Assembly: GCA_041690355.1 (NCBI GenBank) | Contig: JAWLHK010000027.1 | Location: forward strand, 1-61,830 | Direction of reading: 5' to 3' | Origin: JAWLHK01 sp041690355 [NCBI: bacterium] | GTDB lineage: Bacteria > J088 > JAWLBW01 | DNA length: 61,830 bases | Shown here: in pieces, positions 42,257-49,236 of the stretch | Position numbering within the stretch: the first letter of the stretch is position 1 | Layout of the letters: every line of letters starts with the position of its first letter | Notes under the pieces: generated by a model | The model's database searches: none | Told to the model about the DNA's origin: nothing | Seen by the model: only the letters and a program-made list of their open reading frames with translations | Position numbers and translations under genes: made by a program

Positions 42257-42304
42257 TGTCGATCATGCGTACGGAGAACAAACGCTCTTCGACAGACGAC
42301 CGGC

Positions 42305-42350
42305 AACTAAAGACTTAGGACTGACGGCTGAAGACTCCCGACTGACGACG
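42305..42350 (-). repeat. Heptamer array, GACTGAC family
   Basis: Six or seven degenerate units (AACTAAA, GACTTAG, GACTGAC, GGCTGAA, GACTCCC, GACTGAC) between the toxin remnant and the GST gene. Reverse orientation of the CAGTCTT family. Confidence 0.7.
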
Positions 42351-42416
42351 GAGCGCCAAAGTGGCCGACCGGACTGCCGGATGCTACCGTAGAGTATCCA
42401 TCGAAGAGGTGCGCTC

Positions 42417-43058
42417 ATGATTCTCGTCATCGGCAACAAGAACTACTCGTCCTGGTCGCTGCGTCCCTGGCTCGCCCTCCGGCAGGCCGGCGTGGACTTC
42501 GAGGAACGCTACATTCCCCTCTACCAGGGGGATTACAAGGTCCGACTGCTGCAGCTGTCGCCCAGCGGCAAGGTGCCGGCGCTCGTGGACGGTCCGCTCA
42601 AGGTGTGGGACTCCCTGGCCATCTGCGAATACATTGCGGAAAAATTTCCGCGCGCGCGCCTGTGGCCCGAGGAACTCGAGCGGCGCGCCGTCGCGCGAGC
42701 CGTGAGCGCCGAGATGCACAGCGGCTTTTCGGCGCTGCGCACGCACATGAACATGAACATCCGCGCCTCGTTCCCCACGCGCGGCCGGCGGCCCGACACG
42801 ATGCAGGACGTTGCCCGCGTGCAGCAGATCTGGCGCGAGTGCCGCGCACGCTACGGGTACGACGGCGATTTTCTCTTCGGCCGGTTCTCGATTGCCGACG
42901 CCATGTACGCGCCGGTCGTGCTGCGCTTCCGCACCTACAAGGTGGACGTTGATTCCGTCGGCCGCCGCTACATGGACGCCGTGCTGGCGCTGCCCGCGAT
43001 GCAGGAGTGGATCGTCGCGGCAGAAGCGGAGCAGGAACGCATCCCGATGTACGAGTAG
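42417..43058 (+). CDS. Glutathione S-transferase family protein
   Basis: Protein of 213 residues. The N-terminal thioredoxin-like domain has NKNYSSWSLRPWLALRQAGVDFEE (Tyr/Ser active-site region) and the glutathione-binding SGKVPALVDG plus WDSLAICEYIAE. The C-terminal all-helical domain ends in GRRYMDAVLALPAMQEWIVAAEAE. It is close to the GST subgroup common in proteobacteria that starts with 'LVIGNKNYSSWSLRPW'. It conjugates glutathione or acts as a peroxidase; the substrate is unknown. GAAGAGG precedes the ATG. Confidence 0.93.
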   Translation: MILVIGNKNYSSWSLRPWLALRQAGVDFEERYIPLYQGDYKVRLLQLSPSGKVPALVDGPLKVWDSLAICEYIAEKFPRARLWPEELERRAVARAVSAEMHSGFSALRTHMNMNIRASFPTRGRRPDTMQDVARVQQIWRECRARYGYDGDFLFGRFSIADAMYAPVVLRFRTYKVDVDSVGRRYMDAVLALPAMQEWIVAAEAEQERIPMYE

Positions 43059-43074
43059 CGCAGCAGAGCTGCGC

Positions 43075-43102
43075 GATGGCCGATGGCCGATGGTCGATGG
43101 GG
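43075..43102 (+). repeat. Heptamer array, GATGGCC family
   Basis: Four units (GATGGCC, GATGGCC, GATGGTC, GATGGGG) beginning 17 bp after the GST stop codon. The rest of the spacer to 43207 is GC-rich and non-coding. Confidence 0.8.
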
Positions 43103-43207
43103 AAGGGCATTCCAGCCAGTCCACCACCTCCGCCTGTGCTGTCTGCCTATGGCCCCTTCCTCCTCCAGCGGGGAGGGGGGAGAGATGGTCCTAACCCAGG
43201 CCTTGCC

Positions 43208-44686
43208 TCACCGACGTCCAGAGCCTGCCCTGACGAAGGAAGGGTCTGGCGTCCGCCGTCCGTCTTCAGCCCAGTTCCCGTGAAACGTCAACGGGATGTG
43301 AAAGGGAAGGTGCACGCGCACGCCGCGCTCGGGGAACCGATCGGCCTGCAGGATGGAGAGGAACGAGCGGTGTGCGCGGCTGTCGTAGACGATGGAGAGC
43401 ACCCAGCCGTCCTCTTCCGAATCGCTGTTCGCCGAGGGAACGAAAACGGCTTCGCACGGATAGCACCCTTCTTCAAAGCGATGCGTTTCTTCGGTGCCCG
43501 TGCGCACATTCGTTTTTACGAGCGCCGAAGCCGAGAACCCGCCGTGTTCGAACGGAAGACTGTAGGCGAAGGTGTACGCCTGCGACTCGCGCCGCGGATC
43601 GATGCGCGGAAAATCGAGCCCCGTGCCCGCCACGGTTTCCACCGTCGCTTTGCCGTCAGGCGTCAGGCGGATACGCTGCAGCGTGGCGGGCGTGCCGGTG
43701 AGCGGAAGTCCGGCGAAGGCGTCGGCGACGATCTTCAGGGCCGAGTCGTCGGGATACAGGGCGGCGTCGACGAGGATATCGGCCCCCTCTTCCCAGGCGT
43801 TCGCGAGGTGAAACACGAGCTTCGCGGGAAGCTCGTAGCGGCGCGGCGGCCGCTTTCCTTCGCGGTCGGCCACGAAGATCGCCATCGGTTCATCGCCGTG
43901 CCACGAGAACGCATCGTAAATCGACTGGAAGCCAAGCAGGGCGCGGAAAATGGCCTTCGTTTCCAGATAGAACGGTCCCCCCAGGAGTACGAGGTGGCGG
44001 GCGGTCAGGCCGAAATCGTGCATCATGTACGGCTTGCCGGTGGGGATGGCCGGGAGCGCCGTCGCCTTGCCCGCGGCATCCACCTTCCACGGGCGGACGG
44101 CGGGATTGGGCCCCATGACGGGACCGATGTTGTAGAGATCGCCCGTGCGCGGATCGATATGGGGGTGGGCCGAGAAGAACGTGCCCCCCGGCATGGCGCC
44201 GCCGAAGCTCTCTTCGCCGCGGGTCTCGAGCGTCTCGGGATCGAGGGCGAAGGGGCGCCCCCCTTCCCACATCGCCAGCAGGCGGCCCGCGTGCAGCAGC
44301 GTGTTCGTGTTCGCGGGATTTTTCGGGCGGCGGCCGAAATTTCTCCACAGCCCGCCGGGCGCCTGCGTTGCGAAGCCGCGGAACAAGGCGCGCTGTGCTC
44401 TTTCTTCTTTGCGGAACCAGGGGGTGCGCACGTAGCGGTTGCGGTAGCGCACTCCGTCGGGATCGAACGAGAACGCGTGCACCATGCCGTCGCCGTCGAA
44501 CAGGTGACCATTGCGGTAGCCGTAGACGTCGTGGCGCCCCGGCCCGACACGGTAGAGCGTGCCGCGCAGGCCGGCCGGGAGGTCGCCCTCGATGTCGGTG
44601 AGCATCTGATCGTATTCGCCGGTGGCGGCGGCGAACATGCCCGTCCAGGGGAGCGCATCGGCGCTCGCAGCGAGTGTCTCTTGCAT
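43208..44686 (-). CDS. Carotenoid oxygenase (RPE65/CCD family)
   Basis: Non-heme iron dioxygenase of 492 residues. The four iron-ligand histidines are visible in FSAHPHIDPRTGDLYNIG, YMMHDFGLTARHLVLLGGP, LVFHLANAWEEG and near the end in LTFHGNW. Family phrases include GDLPAGLRGTLYRVGPG and LFDGDGMVHAFSF. It cleaves a carotenoid or a phenylpropene-like double bond to aldehydes. No signal peptide. On its strand a -10-like TAAGAT lies 5 nt before the ATG with TCGACT 17 bp further up, so the mRNA may be leaderless. No carotenoid biosynthesis gene is linked. Confidence 0.93.
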   Translation of the reverse strand: MQETLAASADALPWTGMFAAATGEYDQMLTDIEGDLPAGLRGTLYRVGPGRHDVYGYRNGHLFDGDGMVHAFSFDPDGVRYRNRYVRTPWFRKEERAQRALFRGFATQAPGGLWRNFGRRPKNPANTNTLLHAGRLLAMWEGGRPFALDPETLETRGEESFGGAMPGGTFFSAHPHIDPRTGDLYNIGPVMGPNPAVRPWKVDAAGKATALPAIPTGKPYMMHDFGLTARHLVLLGGPFYLETKAIFRALLGFQSIYDAFSWHGDEPMAIFVADREGKRPPRRYELPAKLVFHLANAWEEGADILVDAALYPDDSALKIVADAFAGLPLTGTPATLQRIRLTPDGKATVETVAGTGLDFPRIDPRRESQAYTFAYSLPFEHGGFSASALVKTNVRTGTEETHRFEEGCYPCEAVFVPSANSDSEEDGWVLSIVYDSRAHRSFLSILQADRFPERGVRVHLPFHIPLTFHGNWAEDGRRTPDPSFVRAGSGRR

Positions 44687-44730
44687 GGCATATCTTATTC
44701 CACTTGGTCTCCGGAGTCGAGCGTCCGCAT

Positions 44731-44779
44731 CAGTCCTTAGTCATCAGTCTGAAGTCGTCAGTTTTCAGTCGCAGGTTGC
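44731..44779 (+). repeat. Heptamer array, CAGTCTT family
   Basis: Seven degenerate units (CAGTCCT, TAGTCAT, CAGTCTG, AAGTCGT, CAGTTTT, CAGTCGC, AGGTTGC) 45 bp upstream of the carotenoid oxygenase start. Confidence 0.78.
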
Positions 44780-44826
44780 AGTCGTCCGCCTGGACCCCCA
44801 GCGGCCAGCATAGAGCGCGTTCGAGA

Positions 44827-44989
44827 GACCCAAACATCCCACGCGGAGGCGCGGAGAGGAAAGAACCGGAAAGAGCGCCTTCTTCTTCGGGACGTGACAA
44901 CCGTGGGCGCACGTTCGAAAGAGGTATGCGTCCTTGCTGTGTATTTACTTCTCTCCGCGACTCCGCGGCTCCGCGTGCCGATCGCCCTT
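44827..44989 (+). repeat. 163-bp direct repeat, copy A
   Basis: Near-identical to 45027-45189, differing by one inserted base, one missing base and one substitution. It contains ACGCGGAGGCGCGGAG and its approximate inverse CTCCGCGACTCCGCGG near the ends, so each copy could fold into a long hairpin. Confidence 0.9.
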
Positions 44990-45026
44990 CGCCCTTGCCG
45001 AGTGCCCAGCGCCCGGCGCGTGCGAA

Positions 45027-45189
45027 AGACCCAAACATCCCACGCGGAGGCGCGGAGAGGAAAGACCGGAAAGAGCGCCTTCTTCTTCGGGACGTGACAA
45101 CCGTGGGCGCACGTTCGAAAGAGGTATGCGTCCTTGCTGCGTATTTACTTCTCTCCGCGACTCCGCGGCTCCGCGTGCCGATCGCCCTT
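45027..45189 (+). repeat. 163-bp direct repeat, copy B
   Basis: Second copy of 44827-44989, offset exactly 200 bp. No protein-coding frame stands out in either copy, and the surrounding 44780-45500 holds no credible gene. Confidence 0.9.
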
Positions 45190-45235
45190 GCTGTCTGCGC
45201 AGCCCTCAGCGTCCAGCGTGCCCAAGCCCGCTCAT

Positions 45236-45480
45236 GTCGAGCCGACGGTCGAAGCCAGGGCCGGAGACGCCGGCGAGACAGGCGCCTGGATGCCCAGGCG
45301 CGCTCACTCGCTGTCGCGCTCACGCTGTTGCGCGCGGTCAGCTCGGGACGAACGGATCGCTGGGCGGTCCCTCGCTGATCGCTCTCACGCCGTCGCGCTC
45401 CGTTCTGCTGCGCGTCAAGGCGGGAGGTCCAGGCGGGTCCTTGCCGATGACTGAAGACTGATGATTGACGACTGACGACT
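45236..45480. repeat. Dispersed repeat blocks and heptamer array
   Basis: 45236-45282 matches 37019-37066. 45335-45355 is the reverse complement of 17079-17099. 45446-45480 is a heptamer array (GATGACT, GAAGACT, GATGATT, GACGACT, GACGACT). No gene seen. Confidence 0.75.
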
Positions 45481-45501
45481 GCGGCCTGGCCCGCAGAGCG
45501 C

Positions 45502-45530
45502 TTGAGCACCCTGAATCTCCCCGGTAAAAT
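45502..45530 (+). promoter_or_regulatory. Promoter of redoxin-like gene
   Basis: The -35 TTGAGC (45502-45507), a 17 bp spacer and the -10 TAAAAT (45525-45530) give a leader of about 23 nt before the ATG at 45560. Confidence 0.62.
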
Positions 45531-45559
45531 GTGCGGGCACCTTCCCGCGAGGTTCCCGC

Positions 45560-46135
45560 ATGCCCCTGCTCACGCTGGTTCAGACCGCGCTGCTCGCCGC
45601 CTCCTTCCAGATCGGCGCAACCGCCCCGACGATCGGCTTCGAAGACATCCACGGGAACAAGGGGTCGAGCGCTGCCTTCGCCGACCGGGTCATCATCTAC
45701 ACGTTCGCCGACCGCGACAGCTCTGACGCGCTCATGGCCTGGCAGGAAGGCGCGAATCTCGAGATCGCGCTCCGTTTTCCGGCGCTCAAGCTGGCCTATC
45801 TGAATTTCGCCGACGTATCGGGCGTGCCCGGGTTTCTCCGGTATGTGGTGGAACCGATTCTGGCCGGCATCAACGAGCGGGCCACGCGCAAGCTCGAAAA
45901 GCAGTTCCAGGACGCCAAGCTTCCCCTCGATCCGGCGCAGCGTAAGTTCCACCTGATCGCCGACTGGAAGGGTGCCTACCTGAAAACCTTCGGCCTCGAG
46001 GATGCCGCGGAGTGGCGGTGCTGGGTCGTGTCGGGGGGCAGGGTGATCGGAATGATCACACCGGCGGATGCGCGTCCCGGAGACCGTCTGGCCGCCCTGC
46101 TGGCGGCGGCCGGCGAAGCGAAGTCCGCGGAATAA
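45560..46135 (+). CDS. Secreted thioredoxin-fold-like protein without active-site cysteines
   Basis: Protein of 191 residues with a hydrophobic N-terminus (TLVQTALLAASFQIGATA) that could be a signal peptide. The following IGFEDIHGNKGSSAAFADRVIIYTFADRDSSDAL resembles the opening strands of AhpC/TlpA-like redoxins. The usual CxxC is replaced by DRDSSD, and there is only one Cys (in WRCWVV). The end, WVVSGGRVIGMITPADARPG, fits the last strand of the fold. Function is unknown; a non-catalytic or chaperone role is possible. GCGAGG lies upstream of the ATG. Confidence 0.65.
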   Translation: MPLLTLVQTALLAASFQIGATAPTIGFEDIHGNKGSSAAFADRVIIYTFADRDSSDALMAWQEGANLEIALRFPALKLAYLNFADVSGVPGFLRYVVEPILAGINERATRKLEKQFQDAKLPLDPAQRKFHLIADWKGAYLKTFGLEDAAEWRCWVVSGGRVIGMITPADARPGDRLAALLAAAGEAKSAE

Positions 46136-46186
46136 AAAGACCGACCTGTACAAGGCCGGCCGGAAGTGTTTGAGCGGCGATCGCAG

Positions 46187-46369
46187 TCAGATCTGTCGAT
46201 GGCGGGAGGCGCGGCGCACGGCGTGCATGTTCCGCACGAAGTCGAGCTCGTACTGTTCAGCCTCGGCAATCAGTTCTTCGCCGACCGTGGCAAGTCCGGG
46301 GGCCTTGTCGGCATCCTTCGGATAGGGGGTCTCGAGCGGGGTGAAACGGGGGAGTTCAAATCTGGCCAT
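46187..46369 (-). CDS. Small hypothetical protein, 60 aa
   Basis: Soluble small protein beginning MARFELPRFTPLETPYPKDA and ending AVRRASRHRQI. Acidic middle and basic end; no recognised domain. GGAGG lies 4-8 nt before the ATG, and a good promoter sits 40 nt further up, so expression is likely. Confidence 0.65.
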   Translation of the reverse strand: MARFELPRFTPLETPYPKDADKAPGLATVGEELIAEAEQYELDFVRNMHAVRRASRHRQI

Positions 46370-46408
46370 CGGTCCTCCGTCGGTTAGGGGTCTGTCCCTC
46401 CCGCCCGT

Positions 46409-46437
46409 ATCATAGATCACACCCGTGTCACGCGCAA
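46409..46437 (-). promoter_or_regulatory. Promoter of 60-aa gene
   Basis: On the minus strand the -35 TTGCGC (46432-46437) and -10 TATGAT (46409-46414) are 17 bp apart. Confidence 0.6.
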
Positions 46438-46506
46438 TCCGGATGTGCAATTTTTGTGTCTCCTTTGCCGCCTGATGGACTTCGGAGAGCAGATTTCCCC
46501 GGGAGT

Positions 46507-46638
46507 TCAGGGGGTTACGCCGGCGGAGCCGTCGGGATGGGGGGCCGCGCGCTCGAGCGCCATCATGAGCAGTACGGTGCTCATGCCGAAGACGAAAAGA
46601 AAGCCGGTCACTCCCGCTTGAGCCAGGTTGCGAAGCAT
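46507..46638 (-). CDS. 43-residue single-pass membrane protein
   Basis: Short frame MLRNLAQAGVTGFLFVFGMS... with one hydrophobic helix (GVTGFLFVFGMSTVLLMMAL) and a polar tail ending in GSAGVTP. GAGG lies 7-10 nt before the ATG, giving a normal ribosome binding site. Positive residues before the helix and acidic residues after it suggest N-in topology. Size and layout resemble small accessory subunits of membrane complexes, but no partner gene is adjacent. No family recognised. Confidence 0.55.
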   Translation of the reverse strand: MLRNLAQAGVTGFLFVFGMSTVLLMMALERAAPHPDGSAGVTP

Positions 46639-46947
46639 GATTTTCCTCGGTTTTTCGTCATGATCGTTCCCCGGGATTACCGCTCACCCTGAGGTCTGCC
46701 GGGAACCGTTCGCCCCGAGCTTGTCGAGGGGCCAGAATGTCTTCGCGACCTTGCTCATAGCAGGAGCCAATTCCGGGTTTTTTCGTTCTCGAACATGCTG
46801 CTCACGTGGCGCTGGGCCTTCGAGACGCCGGGCTCGACAGCCTGGCGAGACGATGCCGCCGATTTGAACGCCGATTTCCAAGGCCCGGCTCCTCAGGCCG
46901 AACGGTAACGCGCTGAAACTGTTTTGGACAGAACTGCGAATAAATAG
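46639..46947. other. Intergenic region, no gene seen
   Basis: Contains GTTCGCCCCGAGCTTGTCGAGGG-like sequence near 46710, which resembles a dispersed repeat known from many unrelated bacterial genomes, and an imperfect inverted pair GTTCCCCGGG/CCGGGAAC around 46667-46708. No convincing frame or promoter. Confidence 0.45.
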
Positions 46948-47919
46948 TCACAAGCGTTCCGTCACCGCCAGCACCCGCTCCGTCACGCCTGCCGCCCGGC
47001 CCATGACGCCATTCAGGGTCTGCTGCCAGCGGGGCGTCGCCTGCGGATCGGGGGGGAAGAGGAGATCGATGCTGCGCTCGTTCACCTCGTGCAGCCACGG
47101 CGGCGCGCGGAACAGCCCGGGCAGCTCGTTGCGGAAGTGCCCCATCTGCGTCATCAGCTCCACCTGCTTGGCCAGGCCCTGGTGGAAGGAGGCGTTCGTG
47201 TCGATGCCCAGCGTATCCATGGCGTCCCGCACGAGGATGGAGCCCCAGAGAATGAACGTGTTGATCTTGATCTGGAACGCCTGCAGCTTGAGCCCCTCCC
47301 ACCGGGTCAGCTTGGAGAGCAGCTTCGGCAGGTACATCACGCCGAGACCGACGTGGCGCGCTTCATCCCGCTCGAAATAGGGCATGAGTTCGCACAGCAC
47401 CGGTTCGACGCCGCTCTTCGCGACCGCCTTGAAGAGGTTCACGGCCACGTTCTCGACGAGCAGCTGCATGCCGAGCAGCTTGTAGACGAGCGACGGGGTC
47501 TCGAGCAGATCGAGCAGCACCGCCCGGGTGAATGCGTCGACGGGGGGGAGCTCGATGTCGAGGGCGAGCAGGTAGTCGCGCATCGTGTAGAAGTGGCGCG
47601 CCTCGTCGAAGACCTGCCCCGAGGCGGCCATCTTGGCCTCGACATCCTCCAGCTGTTCTGCCAGGTCGGCGCTGATGGTCCAGGCGGCCAGTTCGCCCCA
47701 GAGAATGATCGTGAACACCTGGCCGATCGCCTTCTTCTTCTCCGGGGGGATATCAATGCGTCCGCCATTTCGCGCGAGCGCTTCGCGGAGGAGGGCCCGC
47801 CCGTCCCAGGCCAGCTGCTGCCCCTTGTGATACAGCCGCTCGAGCCGGGCGTGCTGCTGCTGCGCCTCGGCGAGGTAGTCGCGCTCCATCAGGCGGTACG
47901 GGGGAAATGTGCGGTTCAT
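46948..47919 (-). CDS. Ferritin-like diiron protein (AurF/acyl-ACP-desaturase-like)
   Basis: Helical protein of 323 residues with two carboxylate-bridged diiron half-sites, DEARHFYTMRDYLLAL and RDEARHVGLGVMYL, each with the ExxH motif. Other Glu ligands are probably in WGELAAWTISADLAE and LLVENVAVNLF. The layout fits the ferritin-like superfamily that includes AurF-type N-oxygenases and fatty-acyl desaturases. It may hydroxylate or oxidise a substrate of the neighbouring polyketide/prenyl cluster (inference). The ATG at 47919 has GGAGCAGAGG upstream. It follows ubiA on the same strand but is separated by a long heptamer-rich spacer. Confidence 0.8.
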   Translation of the reverse strand: MNRTFPPYRLMERDYLAEAQQQHARLERLYHKGQQLAWDGRALLREALARNGGRIDIPPEKKKAIGQVFTIILWGELAAWTISADLAEQLEDVEAKMAASGQVFDEARHFYTMRDYLLALDIELPPVDAFTRAVLLDLLETPSLVYKLLGMQLLVENVAVNLFKAVAKSGVEPVLCELMPYFERDEARHVGLGVMYLPKLLSKLTRWEGLKLQAFQIKINTFILWGSILVRDAMDTLGIDTNASFHQGLAKQVELMTQMGHFRNELPGLFRAPPWLHEVNERSIDLLFPPDPQATPRWQQTLNGVMGRAAGVTERVLAVTERL

Positions 47920-47977
47920 GGCGCCTCTGCTCCAGCCTAGTGCAGACCCGCCGGGAAGGAAACGGGGGAACACTTCA

Positions 47978-48173
47978 ATTTACGATTGACGATTTACAAT
48001 TGACGATTTATTCAAGTGACGAGTGACGAGTTACGAGTGACGAGTTTCCGGCAAGGGCCAGGATCACCACATCCTTGTTGCTTGGCGCTTAGTGCTTGGC
48101 GCTGTCCCGAAGGATGTGCGGGTCGCCGGCCCGTTCCGGCTCAAGAATCAGGTATCAGGAATCAGGAATTCAG
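47978..48173 (+). repeat. Composite heptamer element, copy 4, all families
   Basis: In order: ATTTACG/ATTGACG units (47978-48012); GTGACGA/GTTACGA units (48016-48050); spacer with CCGGCAAGGGCCAGG and CATCCTTGTT; GCTTGGC/GCTTAGT units (48080-48107); 33 bp of spacer; TCAGGAA units (48141-48168). It contains the stop codon of ubiA (48162-48164). It is the longest and most complete of the elements. Confidence 0.85.
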
Positions 48174-49076
48174 CAGCAGGCTCCCCATGAACAAGTTCAT
48201 CCCCCAGGCCGACAGGCGCGTCATGCGCATGGCCGAGGCGTAATCGGCGTGCGACGGGTGGCGCCGGACCAGCATGCGCCACCAGAGAAAGTAGGCCCCC
48301 GCCGGCGCGAGGAGTACGAGAAACAGTCCAAAGCGCCACGGTTCCCCCAGCAGAAACCAGAGGGCCGCCATGGCCGCGCCGGCCAGCGCGAATGCGGCGG
48401 CCGCCGTGTTGAACGTGCCCCGGATTCCCAGCACCAGGCTGATCGTCCGATCGCCCCGCCGTGCATCTTCTTCGTGCTGGTAGACCTGGGTCAGCGGATA
48501 GTACCCGGCGAGAAACAGGCTGCTCGCGATCGCCGGCAGCCAGAAGCGGAGCCCCTCCGCGGGCGCAGCGGCCAGGCCGACCCAGACCATGGCATACGTG
48601 TAGAAGCCCTGGAAGAAGAGCACCGTGGCGTAACCGATCCACGGGCGCCGCTTGATGCGGATTGCAGGACTGCTGTAGGCGCGTGAGAACAGAAGATAGC
48701 CGCCGACGAACAGGGCGAAGCGCGGGGCGATGGCCCACGCGCCGAGAAGCGCGCCCGCTTCGCATCCCCACGTCAGGTAGAGCAGCCAGCGGTTGACCTC
48801 CGGCGGATGCTCGAGGCCGCCGATGGCCCCCTCGTCCCGGTCGTGCCAGCTGTTGTAGCCGTTCGTCGCCGGGTAGAGCAGCAGGTGCACGACGAGAAAT
48901 CCCCAGAGCAGCCGCAGCGGATCGGCCTGTGGCAGCATGCCGGCCGCAAAGAGGAAAATCGGCGCCAGGTAGACCGAGAAGGGGATGCGCAGCAGGAGAA
49001 CGGCATCCCGCATACGATTGGTCCACCGGTCTTCCGGAACCACCGGGGCCGCTTCTGTTCCGCTCATGCCGTCCAT
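48162..49076 (-). CDS. UbiA-family prenyltransferase
   Basis: Integral membrane prenyltransferase of 304 residues with about eight hydrophobic segments. The first Asp-rich motif is NGYNSWHDRDEGAIGG (NxxxDxxxD type) and the second is YQHEEDARRGDRT. UbiA enzymes attach a prenyl chain to an aromatic acceptor. It is divergent from a type III polyketide synthase gene 160 bp away, whose aromatic product would be a logical acceptor (inference). ATG 49076 has GGGAGG 4 nt upstream; MSG at 49067 is an alternative. The stop codon lies in a heptamer array. Confidence 0.88.
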   Translation of the reverse strand: MDGMSGTEAAPVVPEDRWTNRMRDAVLLLRIPFSVYLAPIFLFAAGMLPQADPLRLLWGFLVVHLLLYPATNGYNSWHDRDEGAIGGLEHPPEVNRWLLYLTWGCEAGALLGAWAIAPRFALFVGGYLLFSRAYSSPAIRIKRRPWIGYATVLFFQGFYTYAMVWVGLAAAPAEGLRFWLPAIASSLFLAGYYPLTQVYQHEEDARRGDRTISLVLGIRGTFNTAAAAFALAGAAMAALWFLLGEPWRFGLFLVLLAPAGAYFLWWRMLVRRHPSHADYASAMRMTRLSAWGMNLFMGSLLLNS

Positions 49077-49236
49077 GAATCCTCCCGTTCCGTATCTTTT
49101 TCCAGTAGAGAACGCGCGCGGGCAGGGTTGCAAGCGCCGCGGGGGCACATACGCTCGGGCCGTGGGGAACGGGGACGAGAAGCCGTAGGATGGAGAAAGG
49201 AGCCTGTTCCCAGGCGCCGGCTTCAGGGAGGATTGC

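Noticed and set aside
44780-45500. Open frames across the 163-bp repeats
   Set aside because: Frames are Arg/Ser-rich, lack ribosome binding sites and cross non-coding repeats.
46456-46692. Plus-strand 78-codon frame
   Set aside because: Lacks a ribosome binding site and is opposite a better-supported 43-codon minus-strand membrane protein gene.
17033-48173. Heptamer arrays considered as CRISPR
   Set aside because: Units are 7 bp, contiguous and degenerate, with no 25-40 bp repeats, unique spacers or cas genes.
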